Position numbers and translations under genes: made by a program. The notes under the pieces were generated by a model. The model was not told where the DNA came from. It saw only the letters and a program-made list of their open reading frames with translations, and did not search any database. DNA of 64,000 bases from Planctomycetaceae bacterium (GTDB lineage Bacteria; Planctomycetota; Planctomycetia; Planctomycetales; Planctomycetaceae), in the NCBI GenBank assembly GCA_020850695.1, contig JADZEF010000238.1, positions 1-64,000 of the forward strand. Reading direction: 5' to 3'. Positions 10,041-20,574 of this stretch are shown in pieces; the first letter of the stretch is position 1, and each line of letters starts with the position of its first letter.

Positions 10041-11381
10041 ATGTCGCAGACCGCCGTCACGATGTCCTCTCCTGATGTGCGGCCGACCCGCTTTCACTGG
10101 GTCGTGTTTGCCGTGGCGTGCAGCGCGTCCTGGATGCTCTACCTCCACCGTTACACGTTTGCCCTCATCAAGCCGATCCTGGCCCGCGAGTGGGGGCTCA
10201 ACGAAGAGCAGTTGGGCTGGATCGACAGCGCCGAGTCTTCGTGCTACCTCCTCTTCCAGGTGCCCCTCGGCGCCCTGGTGGACGGCGTCGGCGTGCGCCT
10301 GGTGCTGACACTGCTGATGGTGTGCTGGTCGGCCGGCATGGGTGTCTGCGCGGCGGCGACAAGCGTCCCGCTGATGGCATTCGGACGCGCGTTATTCGGC
10401 GCCGGACAGTCGGCCGTCTATGCGGCGCTCAACCGTGTTTCGCGGAACTGGTTTCCCGCATCGGTCCGCTCGTCCATGCAGGGGCTGGTGGCCGTTTTCT
10501 CGGGGCGGATCGGAGGGCTGAGTTCTTACGTGGTGGTCGGATCACTGATGATGGGCGTCCTGAACTGGGGATGGCAGCCGACGCTCGCCGCGCTGGCGGC
10601 GTCCGGACTGCTCCTTGCGATCGGTTTCGCCGCGCTCTTCCGCAATTCCCCCTGGCAGCACCCGCGCGTCAACACGGCCGAGGCGCGGATGATCGATGGC
10701 GTCCTGCCGGGCGAGGCCGTTCCTGCCGCGCCGCCGCGGATGACGCGCCGCGAGGTGTTGCGGGGGGCGAGCCGCCGGTCGCTGCTCAATCTCTTTGCCC
10801 TGAACGTGCAATCGATTCTCAGCACGCTCGCCGACAATATCTACTCGAGCTGGATTCCGTTGTTCCTCGCGACGGTCCATGGCTTCAAGCTGGAGAAGGG
10901 GGGGCTGTATTCCGCGCTGCCGCTTCTGGGCGGGGCAATTGGCGGAGTGGTCGGCGGGTGGCTGAACGACGGGTTGATCGCCCGCACCGGCAACCGCCGC
11001 TGGTCGCGGACGTCCGTCGCGCTGGCGGGAAAGGGAATGGCGGCCGTGCTCCTGCTCGCCGCCATCGTCTTCACTTACGACAGCCCGCGCGCCTTCTGTT
11101 TCATGCTGTTCGCGGTGAAGTTCTTCAGCGACTGGAGCCTGACGACGTCCTGGTCCACTGTGACCGACATTGGCGGCCGCACGACGGCGACCGTGTTCGC
11201 GTTCAACAACACTGTGGCTTCGATCGCGTCCGTGATCGCGCCGCTGCTCTTCGGCTACGTCGCGGCGCACTACGACTGGAAGGCGGTCTTCACGATCACC
11301 TGGATCGTCTATGGACTTTGTGCCCTGTCGTGGCTGGCCATCGATTGCACGATTCCCGTCCTCCGCGAGAAGCCCGAATGA
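10041..11381 (+). CDS. MFS transporter, anion:cation symporter-like
   Basis: A 446-residue major facilitator with about twelve transmembrane helices and a central cytoplasmic loop (residues about 200-240, rich in charged residues). The N-terminal YLHRYTFALIKPIL and the LFQVPLGALVDGVGVR region (loop 2-3 D-x-G-x-R signature) fit the ACS/GudP-UhpT-like branch, which imports organic anions such as hexuronates or sugar phosphates. The substrate is not determinable. It sits 135 nt downstream of the 2-hydroxyacid dehydrogenase with a REP element between, so co-transcription is possible but unproven. Confidence 0.85.
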   Translation: MSQTAVTMSSPDVRPTRFHWVVFAVACSASWMLYLHRYTFALIKPILAREWGLNEEQLGWIDSAESSCYLLFQVPLGALVDGVGVRLVLTLLMVCWSAGMGVCAAATSVPLMAFGRALFGAGQSAVYAALNRVSRNWFPASVRSSMQGLVAVFSGRIGGLSSYVVVGSLMMGVLNWGWQPTLAALAASGLLLAIGFAALFRNSPWQHPRVNTAEARMIDGVLPGEAVPAAPPRMTRREVLRGASRRSLLNLFALNVQSILSTLADNIYSSWIPLFLATVHGFKLEKGGLYSALPLLGGAIGGVVGGWLNDGLIARTGNRRWSRTSVALAGKGMAAVLLLAAIVFTYDSPRAFCFMLFAVKFFSDWSLTTSWSTVTDIGGRTTATVFAFNNTVASIASVIAPLLFGYVAAHYDWKAVFTITWIVYGLCALSWLAIDCTIPVLREKPE

Positions 11382-11869
11382 CGGCCGGCGGTGCGGTCGG
11401 CGAGCTCCGTTGATTGGCGCTTGTGAAGACCGGCAGGATGGACGGTTGAGATCGTGCGGATCACCGCGCGTGGGCTCGTCACGAAAGTGAGTCGGTCGTC
11501 ACGAAGGGTGGCTGGGGTCGAGGGTTTGCGAGGGTGATTACATACTTGACTCATCAAGCCGTTGAAGAGGCTCCAGGTCTGGAAGAGATGGCCGCGAGAA
11601 GACACCAAAGTCGCAAAAGAGAACTCGACACCGTTTGACCGGAAATGCTTTTGCGTCTCTTGTGCCCCTTTGCGGCAACATCGTCCACTCGGTGTTGATG
11701 AGTCGCCTCTGCGGCGGACCGAGTATATTGAGAGCCCGAGACCTTTCTTCGTCACTGCCGGTCTTCGTCACTGCCGGCCCCGCGAGCGCCGATCTTTGAC
11801 GGCTCGGGGTGAGCGTGTGGATCAACGGTCGCTGGATGACGTGATCGAGCGAGTGAGTGGGAACGAGTG
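11382..11869. other. Intergenic region with short tandem repeats
   Basis: There is no convincing gene in 488 nt. The region contains a 16-bp tandem duplication (CTTCGTCACTGCCGG at 11747 and 11763), a repeated GTCGTCACGAA near 11475-11505, and an imperfect inverted repeat around 11598-11683 with TTTGCGTCTCTTGTGCCCCTTTGCGGC. That repeat resembles the TTTGCGTCTTTGCG elements at 14450 and 56147. A 102-residue open frame here is not supported. Confidence 0.4.
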
Positions 11870-12583
11870 ATGGCGGATCCTGTGTTGCGGTCGATTCAGG
11901 TGAGCCTGCCGCGCGAGTTTGGAACGGCGGGGGCGGAGGATCCGATGGATCGTCCCTGGACGAGCGGCTTCGACAAGCGTCCGGTGGAGGGTCCGGTGCG
12001 AGTGGGGTTCACGGGCCTCGAAGGGGACGGGCAGGCCGATACAGTGAACCATGGCGGGCCGGACAAGGCGGTGCTGGGCTATTCCGCGGACCATTACGAC
12101 GCGTGGCGGCGTGAGCTGCAGAAGCCGGATCTTCCTCACGGCGCTTTTGGAGAGAATTTCACGATTGCCGGATTGACGGAGGCGGATATCTGCCTCGGGG
12201 ACATCTGGCAGGTGGGCGAGGCGACGCTCCAGGTTTCTCAGCCGCGTCAGCCCTGTTGGAAGCTGGCCCGCCGGTGGCGCATCAAGACTCTCTCGCTGCA
12301 GGTTCAAGAGTCGGGACGCACGGGTTGGTACTTTCGGGTGCTGAAGGAAGGAGTCGTCGTCGCGGGAATTCCCTTGCATCGGATCGAGCGTCCGTACCCC
12401 GCCTGGACGGTCGCGCGGGCCAACCACGTCATGCATGACGAGAAGGACGACATGCCGCTGGCGGCGGAGCTTGCCGCGGTGCCCCCCTTGGCCGAAAGCT
12501 GGAAGAGCACGTTGCGACGGCGGGTCGAGCAGCATGCACATCCCGATATTGCGAAGCGCTTGCTGGGGCCGAACGACTCATGA
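11870..12583 (+). CDS. MOSC domain protein (YiiM-like)
   Basis: A 237-residue protein with a MOSC (molybdenum cofactor sulfurase C-terminal) domain spanning about 1-160. Key elements are GDGQADTVNHGGPDKAVLGYS, the HYDAW segment, GAFGENFTIAGL and SQPRQPCWKLARR, whose Cys is the conserved putative Mo/sulfur ligand. YiiM-type proteins reduce N-hydroxylated compounds using molybdenum cofactor in enterobacteria; the same activity here is an inference. The C-terminal 60 residues form an alpha-helical extension. ATG at 11870 is preferred over the adjacent GTG. Confidence 0.88.
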   Translation: MADPVLRSIQVSLPREFGTAGAEDPMDRPWTSGFDKRPVEGPVRVGFTGLEGDGQADTVNHGGPDKAVLGYSADHYDAWRRELQKPDLPHGAFGENFTIAGLTEADICLGDIWQVGEATLQVSQPRQPCWKLARRWRIKTLSLQVQESGRTGWYFRVLKEGVVVAGIPLHRIERPYPAWTVARANHVMHDEKDDMPLAAELAAVPPLAESWKSTLRRRVEQHAHPDIAKRLLGPNDS

Positions 12584-12683
12584 TGTTGACTCGGCTTTGA
12601 GGGCTGACCGCGGACGGCTGACCATAGCGATCCGGCATCGCTGACCCATTGGGGCGAGTTCAGACTCCTATTCTGGGCAACGA

Positions 12684-14327
12684 TCATGGCGACAGCGCGG
12701 GTTCCGTCTCCAACTCATCCCGAGCGCTGCGGAGCAACTCCGGCGCGGCGGGATCGTCGCCGTAGAGGACGCGAAGCGAGTCGAGCAGCTTCCGCGCTTC
12801 ATCCTTCTTTCCTTCACTGCTCAGCGTCTTGACGCGGCTCAGGGCTGGAACGAGATACTCGTCGACGGCCAAAGTCCGCTGTTTGCGGACGCCGTCCAGC
12901 AGCTCGACTGCGGCCGCATGCAGCGGCTGGTGGTCGGGATCATCCTTGAGCAGCGTCACGAGGGCTGCCAGCATTCGCTCGGCGCGCGGCCAGTCTCCCG
13001 CTTCGTAGGCATGCTGAGCGATTTGCAGCAGCCGCTGCGGTTCGGAACGGACGGCTGAATCGTTCTTGCGGGGGCGCTTGCGGGTGACGCTGCTCTTCCA
13101 GTCGTAGAGGGCGATGCGGTCGAGGTGGGGCTGGATCTTCTCCTGCCAGGTGTCCGGGTCGGACTGAACCAGCGGTTGGAAATACTGGTCGCGGGCGCGG
13201 AGCCAGTCGGGGCCTTCGGGCTGATCCATGAGAGCGACCCCCGCGGCGTACTGCTGGTCGGGAGGGAGGGTCCGATATTTGAACCAGGCGATGCCGCCGC
13301 CGATCAGCAGCACGAAGAGGACCAGCAGGACCCAGATGTTGTCGAAGAAGCTGGCGATGGGCGAGAGTTTCTGGGCTTCGCGGACTTCGTGCTGGACGAG
13401 GTCGCGCATGAGGGTCGCGACGCCGGGGCCGTCGTGGCCGCCGGATTCCGCGCTGGTTCCGCTTCCGGTCGGGACGCCGGCGACCGTTTCCGCCGCGCCG
13501 GACGAGAGTTCGACCTTGCGAAGGATTTCCTGCAGACGCTTTGAAAGAACGTAAGCGTCCGGCGGCCGCTTGTCGGGGTCCTTGTCGAGGAGCTGGCTGA
13601 CGAGGTCGTCGAGCCAGTGGGGGAGGTCGGCGACGTAGCGGCTGGCGCGGTCGAACTGGGCGTGGCGATGCTTCTGCATCACTTCGAGCGTCGTCTTGCC
13701 GGTGAATGGGGGCCGCCCGGTGAGCATGGCGTAGAGCACGGCCCCCAGCGAGTAGAGGTCGCTTTTTTTCGTGGCGCGGGCTCCGGCCGCCTGCTCGGGG
13801 GACATGTACTCGGCGGTGCCGATAATGCCTCCGGTGACGGTCAGCTTGCCGCCGGCGAAGACCTGGGCCACGCCGAAATCGGTCAGTTTCACGGTGCCGT
13901 CGGTCGCGATGAGGAGGTTGGAGGGCTTGAGGTCGCGGTGGATGATTCCGGCATCGTGGGCGGCTTTGAGGGCGACGCAGATCTGGAGCGCGACGTCCAC
14001 CGACTCGCGCCAGGGCATTCGCTTTTCGCGCATCAACTTGCTGGTGAGAGTCTCGCCTTCGACGTACTCCATGGCGTAGTAGTACGTCTCGTGGTCGACG
14101 CCGCTGTCGAACAGCTCGACGACGTGCGGGTTGGCGAGCCGCTTCATCGCGTCGATTTCACGGGTAAAGCGGGCTACGAAACCGTCTTCGCGGGCGAGCG
14201 ACGGCGGCAGGACCTTCACCGCGGCCAGCTGGCCGGTATCGCGGTGCCGGCCGAGGAAGACGGTTCCCATGCCGCCGGCGCCGATCTTCTTGTCAATGGC
14301 GTACGGACCGACCTGGAGCGGATGCAT
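12684..14327 (-). CDS. Transmembrane Ser/Thr protein kinase (PknB-like)
   Basis: A 547-residue Hanks-type kinase. The kinase domain (about 8-270) has the Gly loop GAGGMGTVFLG, the VAIK-type lysine in AAVKVLP, the catalytic loop HRDLKPSN, the DFG motif (LTDFGVAQ) and an SPE in place of APE after the activation segment. All catalytic residues are present. A cytoplasmic linker leads to one transmembrane helix (about 329-350, IWVLLVLFVLLIGGG). The extracytoplasmic part is alpha-helical and resembles TPR-like repeats (ARDQYFQPL, AYEAGDWPRAERMLAAL) instead of PASTA domains. It is probably a sensor kinase with an unknown ligand. The gene is solitary. Confidence 0.93.
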   Translation of the reverse strand: MHPLQVGPYAIDKKIGAGGMGTVFLGRHRDTGQLAAVKVLPPSLAREDGFVARFTREIDAMKRLANPHVVELFDSGVDHETYYYAMEYVEGETLTSKLMREKRMPWRESVDVALQICVALKAAHDAGIIHRDLKPSNLLIATDGTVKLTDFGVAQVFAGGKLTVTGGIIGTAEYMSPEQAAGARATKKSDLYSLGAVLYAMLTGRPPFTGKTTLEVMQKHRHAQFDRASRYVADLPHWLDDLVSQLLDKDPDKRPPDAYVLSKRLQEILRKVELSSGAAETVAGVPTGSGTSAESGGHDGPGVATLMRDLVQHEVREAQKLSPIASFFDNIWVLLVLFVLLIGGGIAWFKYRTLPPDQQYAAGVALMDQPEGPDWLRARDQYFQPLVQSDPDTWQEKIQPHLDRIALYDWKSSVTRKRPRKNDSAVRSEPQRLLQIAQHAYEAGDWPRAERMLAALVTLLKDDPDHQPLHAAAVELLDGVRKQRTLAVDEYLVPALSRVKTLSSEGKKDEARKLLDSLRVLYGDDPAAPELLRSARDELETEPALSP

Positions 14328-14442
14328 AAGAATGGCGAATCGAGCAGGGAGCGGTCGCCGGGAATGGCGTGCGACAGGAGGTCTGGCGAGTGTAAGATCG
14401 ACGCTGTCACAAGGTCAAACGGCGAGGCATCGAGAGATGCGA

Positions 14443-14490
14443 CTGAAGGCTTTAACGCAAAGACGCGATGGCCGCAAAGTGACGCAAGGA
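14443..14490. repeat. Half-copy of TTTAACGCAAAGACGC intergenic repeat
   Basis: CTTTAACGCAAAGACGCGATGGCCGCAAAGTGACGCAAGG resembles the left arm of the inverted-repeat element at 56147-56294. The opposite arm is absent here. It lies upstream of the cbiX-like gene. Confidence 0.55.
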
Positions 14491-14619
14491 TTACGCACGA
14501 GTCCGGCTCGATGCGACACTGTGCCTCTTCACTCGATAATGCGGGTCGCTTTACCCCTGGTGTCAGAAGCTTTTTGATTGCTGGGGATGCCGAATGCTGA
14601 GTCCAACAGGGAATTAAGG

Positions 14620-15006
14620 ATGTCTGGCGAACGGACTGCGGTGCTGCTGATTGCCCATGGGAGCCGGCGGAAGGAGGCGAATGACGACCTCGTGCGGCTG
14701 GCGGAGATGGTGCGGGCCCGCAATGAGTATGACGTGGTCGAGATCGCCTATCTTGAAGTGGTCGTGCCGACCATTCCCGACGGGGGACGCGAGTGCGTGG
14801 CGGCGGGAGCGACCCGCGTGTTGATGCTGCCTTTCTTTCTGTCGGCGGGGTCTCACGTGACGGAGGACCTCGAGCGGCATCGTCGCGAGATGGAGGAGGA
14901 GTACGCGCCGGTGCGGTTCGAATTGTGCAAACCGCTCGGACTGCATCCACAGCTGGTCGACGTGGTGTTCGCGCGGCTGGGCGAGGGGAGTCGGGCGACA
15001 CCATGA
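14620..15006 (+). CDS. CbiX/SirB-type chelatase
   Basis: A 128-residue single-domain class II chelatase. The N-terminal LLIAHGSRRKEAND carries the metal-binding His and the RRxxAN motif. A second His lies in FFLSAGSHVTEDL. CbiX-short proteins insert Co2+ or Fe2+ into sirohydrochlorin for cobalamin or siroheme synthesis; the metal preference is not evident. Start ATG 14620 is preceded by AGGGA about seven bases away. A TTG at 14578 would add 14 unconserved residues. No cobalamin genes are nearby. Confidence 0.85.
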   Translation: MSGERTAVLLIAHGSRRKEANDDLVRLAEMVRARNEYDVVEIAYLEVVVPTIPDGGRECVAAGATRVLMLPFFLSAGSHVTEDLERHRREMEEEYAPVRFELCKPLGLHPQLVDVVFARLGEGSRATP

Positions 15007-15159
15007 CTCGTCGCCGTGCTCGGCAACAAACGATGCTGCGACGAACGAATCCATCAACTCAATAACCAGCATCCATTGTGAGACACTATCGCGAAGCGAA
15101 GGTTGGACGGTCAGCGATCGATTGTTGGGTGAGCAGATCAGCCCCTCGGGTTCTTCGTC

Positions 15160-15400
15160 TTTACGCCAACGGCGTTGTACGCTGTAGCCCGGGGTCGCGA
15201 ACGAAGTGAGCGCACCCTGGGTGAACGGCGAAAAATGGCGCGAACCGCTACGGGGTTCTACAATGCGTTCCGATGAACCTGGGGGACATCACAGATGTCG
15301 TACCCCGTTGGGGTACCGAAGAATCTGGCCGTCAACCCAGGGTGCGCTCGCCAGGCCTCGCGACCCCGGGCTACAGCGTACAACGCCTTCGGCGTAAAGC
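15160..15400. repeat. Long intergenic palindromic repeat, family B, copy 2 (complete)
   Basis: The arms run TTTACGCCAACGGCGTTGTACGC, TAGCCCGGGGTCGCGAACGA and GTGAGCGCACCCTGGGT, and are mirrored by ACCCAGGGTGCGCTCGC, CGACCCCGGGCTA and CAACGCCTTCGGCGTAAA. The centre carries CTACGGGGTTCTAC and TACCCCGTTGGGGTA. The arms form a long interrupted inverted repeat. Further copies are at 1-200 and 60682-60906. The rest of the 15007-15455 gap holds no gene. Confidence 0.88.
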
Positions 15401-15455
15401 ACGATCGGAAAGCCTCTCAGCCGACAAAGACTTCAAGAGGAATTCCGCACGTCGC

Positions 15456-16106
15456 TCACTTCTTGAGCTGATCGGCGATCGCCTGCTTGACCTGCGCGTG
15501 CGTGAATTCGTCCTCGACCCGCTTGGCGTCATCATTGTCGAATCGCTTCACCAGCTTGCCGTCCGGGCCGTAGAGATAGACGGCGGGCGTGGACTTCAGC
15601 TCGCGCTCTTCGAGGAAGTCGATGAACGGGATGTTGAGCAGGATGTGCTCGGTGCGCTGCGATTTGTGTTCGGCCAGGAAGGCAGCGACCTTCGGGCGAT
15701 AGAACTCGGGGGGCTTTTCCGGGATGCCGTCGTAGTCGCAGGCGACCGCGATGCAGACGACGCGATCGGCCGGAAGCGAGTCGACCAGGGTCATCAGCTT
15801 GGGAAGTTCCTCGCGGCAGGTTCCGCAGGTCGTCGTCCAGATGTCGACGAGCACAACTTTTCCGCGGTGGGCGGCGACCCGTTTCTGGACGTCATCCCAG
15901 CTTGCGGCGGGGAGTGGGCTCGGAGCAGATTTCTTTTGGGACGCGGAAGCGGATGGCTCGTCGGCTCGACAGGACTTGAGGGACTCGAATCCTAAAGCGA
16001 GCGTCGCCACGAGCAGCCCGCTGAGCAGCAACGGCGCGGCCCACCTGGAAATGGAGACGCTCCGAGGGGGAGGAAATGTCCTGGGATGCGTCGATCGGTC
16101 CTGCAT
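15456..16106 (-). CDS. Membrane-anchored thioredoxin-like (TlpA/ResA family) protein
   Basis: A 216-residue protein with an N-terminal hydrophobic anchor (WAAPLLLSGLLVATLALGF, about 20-40), a Ser/Ala-rich linker and a thioredoxin fold. The redox site is WTTTCGTCREEL, a CxxC with GT between the cysteines instead of the GP of thioredoxin, and the cis-Pro is in STPAVYLY. It would face the periplasm and act in disulfide exchange, for example cytochrome c maturation. ATG 16106 was chosen because upstream codons run through a terminator hairpin. It lies downstream of the WD40 protein gene on the same strand. Confidence 0.85.
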   Translation of the reverse strand: MQDRSTHPRTFPPPRSVSISRWAAPLLLSGLLVATLALGFESLKSCRADEPSASASQKKSAPSPLPAASWDDVQKRVAAHRGKVVLVDIWTTTCGTCREELPKLMTLVDSLPADRVVCIAVACDYDGIPEKPPEFYRPKVAAFLAEHKSQRTEHILLNIPFIDFLEERELKSTPAVYLYGPDGKLVKRFDNDDAKRVEDEFTHAQVKQAIADQLKK

Positions 16107-16132
16107 GACGAGCTCCTTGACCGGCACAGGTC

Positions 16133-16172
16133 CCAAAAGAAAACCCTCTCCCACATCGTGGCGGGAGAGGGG
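16133..16172 (-). terminator. Rho-independent terminator of the WD40 protein gene
   Basis: On the minus strand a 9-bp GC-rich stem (GGGAGAGGG / CCCTCTCCC, positions 16144-16152 and 16163-16171) is followed by a T-rich tract reading GTTTTCTTTT. It lies about 70 nt beyond the WD40 gene stop and upstream of the thioredoxin-like gene, so the two genes are probably separate transcripts. The stem could also be a dispersed repeat. Confidence 0.6.
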
Positions 16173-16240
16173 CAGGGCGAGCAACCCTTCGAAGTTGAAC
16201 CGCTCAGGCGACCGGAGATCGGCGATTTTCGCGGTGCTTC

Positions 16241-18052
16241 TCACTTGGGCTTTCTGGTCAGGTTCTTTCGGGCTTCGATTTTCTTTTTATTTGAGTCCTG
16301 CGCACCGACCTTGCCGGCTCCGAGCGATGTGCTCGCCAACGGGAGATTGGTGAGCGATTTGTCCTCGGGAACGAAATAGGGCCTCGGAAGGCCCGCCAGC
16401 TGGAGCTTCAGGATGCTGAAGACTTTCTCCCGCACCGTCTCTGCCGTCAGTTTTTCGTCGGCACGGACAGAAAGATAGCTCGGGTCGAGTTTGAACGTCT
16501 CTTCGTAGATTTTCGTCTTTCCATCTTTGCTGGTCCATTTGATGGAGACGTCTCCCTGGGTGCTCTGGGCGCTGCGTCCGGTTGCGGTGCCCCCCCCGAA
16601 GATGCGATTCCCCCCGGTGAATTCCTTCAGCGTCTGGCCGGCCGATTCCTTGTAGTCGACGGTGAGGATGGACGTGCCTTCGTCGTCGACTTCGAGTCCG
16701 TCGGTCGCGAGCCGGTCGGTGAGGGCCGCTTCGATCGACTTCTGAGTCTCCTCGGGCTTTCCGAAGCGGACGCCCGAGACCTTCACGTTCAGCTTGACCT
16801 TCACGCCCGCTTTGACGAGGGCCGGCGTGTCGGCGTTGCGGTAGGCTTCGAGCGTCTTTTCGAGCTTCTCGGCCGGGAAGGGGATGGATTGGATCCTGTA
16901 ATTGCTGGTGGTTCCCATGGAGGCGATAAAGCCGGCAGGGGTCAGCAATCGCTTCGAGTGAGCGTGTTCCAGTATCCCCTGCTTGTATGACCACACGAGA
17001 AGGCCGGTCTCGCGTTCGAGGAAGCCAGCGCCGTAGAACAGGAACCCCGCGGGCTGCGCGACGAATTCGACCGGCGGCCCCTTGTACGAGGCGGGGTGCG
17101 GCATCGCATTGCGAACGGCCTGCGGGATCTCATGCTTCAGCTTCGACTCGCCCGTCGCCACGTCGAAGACTTCGATCAGTTCGGTTTTCGAGCCCCGGCA
17201 GTAGACGGCCAGCTCCTTGCCGTCGGGGGAGAACCGCACTGACTCGGCGTGCACGTTGTCGCCGTCGTCCGTTTTTTCCCTCGGCTTGATCTTGCCTTTG
17301 ATCTGCGCGGTCTGGAGATCGTAAAAGAGAACTTCGGAACCGACGTAGGCGGCCAGGTAGTGGCCGCCAGGGCTGATGTCGGAGTGGCGATCGCCCCCCG
17401 ACATGTGCTTGTCGAGATCGAGCTGCCGGATCGCCTTCCCCGTCTGCGCATCCCAGATCCGCAGGTGATAGACGAACTTCCCCGCCACCTGACCGAACGT
17501 GTAAGTCAGCAGTTCGCCGGGGGCGGCGAAGTCGAGCATCAACATCGACAGGCCGGTGTCGTCCGCCTTGAACCCGCACAGCCGCTTGCCGGTCTCCAGC
17601 GACCAGACTTCGAGCTCGTTCGTGCTCATGCCGTCGAGCTTGGCGCACGCCAGGTACTTCCCGTCCGCCGAGACCGCCCGCTTGTTCGACTTGACCGGGC
17701 TGCCGGAGATTCCGCCGACCTTCTTCCCCGTCGCCAGGTTGTAGAGGGCGGCTTCGTTGCTGTCGTAGGCATCCAGCCCGACGACCACGAACTCGCTTTC
17801 GTTCGACGGAAACAGGACGTGTTCCTGCCGCGACGGCTGTTCGATCGAAACGTTCAGGCTCTCGGGCCATTCGACCTTGCGGGCCGGCGGGTCGACTTTG
17901 ACCTGCCAGTTGCCGCCGCTGACGTCGGCCTTGTTCGCCCCGATCGCCGGATGCGAAGGCGCGGAAATCAGCAGTCCCGCAACGGCGACCGCCGCCAGAA
18001 ACGGTTGAGACATCAATCGAAAGAAGTCGCGGCGAGAAGGTGTCGCTCGCAT
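16241..18052 (-). CDS. Tat-exported beta-propeller (WD40-like) protein
   Basis: A 603-residue exported protein. The start at 18052 gives a signal with SRRDFFRLM, a twin-arginine motif, followed by a hydrophobic core ([13 protein letters not shown]). Residues about 70-380 form irregular WD40-type repeats ([50 protein letters not shown]). A second domain (about 400-560) contains [12 protein letters not shown] and [11 protein letters not shown], without clear family assignment. The C-terminus is Lys-rich. Function is unknown. It diverges from the Gfo/Idh/MocA oxidoreductase gene. Confidence 0.8.
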   Translation of the reverse strand: MRATPSRRDFFRLMSQPFLAAVAVAGLLISAPSHPAIGANKADVSGGNWQVKVDPPARKVEWPESLNVSIEQPSRQEHVLFPSNESEFVVVGLDAYDSNEAALYNLATGKKVGGISGSPVKSNKRAVSADGKYLACAKLDGMSTNELEVWSLETGKRLCGFKADDTGLSMLMLDFAAPGELLTYTFGQVAGKFVYHLRIWDAQTGKAIRQLDLDKHMSGGDRHSDISPGGHYLAAYVGSEVLFYDLQTAQIKGKIKPREKTDDGDNVHAESVRFSPDGKELAVYCRGSKTELIEVFDVATGESKLKHEIPQAVRNAMPHPASYKGPPVEFVAQPAGFLFYGAGFLERETGLLVWSYKQGILEHAHSKRLLTPAGFIASMGTTSNYRIQSIPFPAEKLEKTLEAYRNADTPALVKAGVKVKLNVKVSGVRFGKPEETQKSIEAALTDRLATDGLEVDDEGTSILTVDYKESAGQTLKEFTGGNRIFGGGTATGRSAQSTQGDVSIKWTSKDGKTKIYEETFKLDPSYLSVRADEKLTAETVREKVFSILKLQLAGLPRPYFVPEDKSLTNLPLASTSLGAGKVGAQDSNKKKIEARKNLTRKPK

Positions 18053-18332
18053 GAGAAAATTCCTTGCCACCAGAATCGGAGAGCGCCCGGGAGAAGGGGG
18101 CGGCAGAACTGGATGCATTTATACACCGATCGCGCGGGCGCATTCAATGTGCTGCCGACGGCAGAAACCGGGTTCGTCTGGGATTCTCCACGAGCGGTCG
18201 ATCCGCGGGGCCGGATGGTGGAAGACGCGGGCGGTCGGGAGTATCTTCAGCACCTTCCCTCATCCCCTCGGCAGATTCGACCGCCGTTTTCCGCGTGGCG
18301 GCCCCTGTGTCAGCGCTCTGAAGGACCTGGTT

Positions 18333-19472
<1,140 letters not shown>

Positions 19473-19555
19473 GAACTGGCCGGTGATGATCGGGGTGAGT
19501 TCGACTTGACCACCGACGCGCCAATGCAGTCTCCGATTTGTTGAGTGAGTTGCGG

Positions 19556-20005
19556 ATGTCTGACGCGAACAGCGCTGGCGGCATCGCGCGGACCGAGCGG
19601 TTCTTGTCCGCGACTCCGCAACGTGTGTTCGAAGCGTTCGAGCAGCCGGAACAGATCGCCCGTTGGTGGGGGCCGGACGGCTTCACCAACACCTTTGAAC
19701 TGTTTGAGTTCAAGCCGGGGGGCCGCTGGGTCTTCGTGATGCACGGTCCGAACGGGATCAACTACCCGAACGAAAGCGTTTTCCGGGAGATCGTGCCCGA
19801 GTCGCGCGTCGTGATCGAACACGTCGTGCAGCCGCTGTTCACGTTGACCGTGACACTGACCGCGCAGGGAGACGGAACGCACCTCACTTGGGTGCAGAAG
19901 TTCGACGATCCTGGGTTTCTCGAGAAGGTGATGCACATCATCGGGCCGGCCAACGAGCAGAACCTCGACCGGCTGCAGACGGTGCTTGGCGGCGGGACCC
20001 ATTGA
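19556..20005 (+). CDS. SRPBCC/AHSA1 (START-like) domain protein
   Basis: A 149-residue protein of the AHSA1 branch of the SRPBCC superfamily. The sequence opens with RFLSATPQRVFEAFEQPEQIARWWGP, the classic helix-1 and cavity motif, and ends with a long C-terminal helix. The fold encloses a hydrophobic ligand pocket; the ligand is unknown. ATG 19556 is chosen as the first methionine close to the domain. The following gene starts 19 nt after its stop. Confidence 0.85.
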   Translation: MSDANSAGGIARTERFLSATPQRVFEAFEQPEQIARWWGPDGFTNTFELFEFKPGGRWVFVMHGPNGINYPNESVFREIVPESRVVIEHVVQPLFTLTVTLTAQGDGTHLTWVQKFDDPGFLEKVMHIIGPANEQNLDRLQTVLGGGTH

Positions 20006-20024
20006 ACCTGATGCACGAACTGCA

Positions 20025-20285
20025 ATGACTCTTTCTGCGTCTGTCTTCGTCTTGCAGCATCTCCACGTCCACGACAGCGGCGACGAGTGCTGGAAGATGA
20101 TTGGGATTTACGCGTCCCGTGGGGCCGCTGAGGAAGCGGCGGTGCGTCTCGCGAAACAGTCTGGCTTTCAAGATCATCCCGGAATCATCGATGATCCCGT
20201 GCATGCCGTCGACGAAAGTGGTTTCTACATCGACGAGTACAGGATCAACGAAGATCATTGGACCGATGGATATGTGACCGTGTAG
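20025..20285 (+). CDS. Small DUF7336-like protein
   Basis: An 86-residue protein containing VFVLQHLHVHDSGDECWKMIG, an ARG-Ala helix (GAAEEAAVRLAKQSGF) and FYIDEYRINEDHWTDGYVTV. This pattern matches a small uncharacterised family (DUF7336) with a beta-alpha-beta-beta layout. It immediately follows the SRPBCC gene and is probably co-transcribed. Function unknown. Confidence 0.75.
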   Translation: MTLSASVFVLQHLHVHDSGDECWKMIGIYASRGAAEEAAVRLAKQSGFQDHPGIIDDPVHAVDESGFYIDEYRINEDHWTDGYVTV

Positions 20286-20333
20286 CGGACGCCGAATGCC
20301 GCCGAATCCACTCGCATTCTCAGTCTGCCGTCC

Positions 20334-20452
20334 TTAGAGCGCGTTACCGCCGCGTTTTCCGTAGTCCGGCCTTCCAAGGCCGGACAAAACCTCGCGCCCG
20401 GCCTTGGAAGGCCAGGCTACGAAGCGGAACACCCGCCGGTAATGCGCCATAA
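20334..20452. repeat. 119-bp palindromic repeat, family C, copy 1
   Basis: This differs at one position from the copy at 48969-49087. It contains two inverted hairpin arms, GTAGTCCGGCCTTCCAAGGCCGGAC and GCCCGGCCTTGGAAGGCCAGGCTAC, that together form a larger palindrome flanked by unique-looking ends (TTAGAGCGCG ... GCGCCATAA). The near identity implies recent copying. The rest of the 20286-20574 gap holds no gene. Confidence 0.92.
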
Positions 20453-20574
20453 GGCGTGACAGGGGGCAGTGAACTCAAGACGCGAGAAACGCCGGTTCCA
20501 CGAGGTGCCACAAAGTCTATACTGGAGTCAGCGGTCCGATGCGGCCCGCGACTGCCTCGGAGCGAGTTCGACAC

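Noticed and set aside
11562-11870. 102-residue frame upstream of the MOSC gene
   Set aside because: Runs through short tandem repeats, lacks a ribosome binding site and shows no domain.
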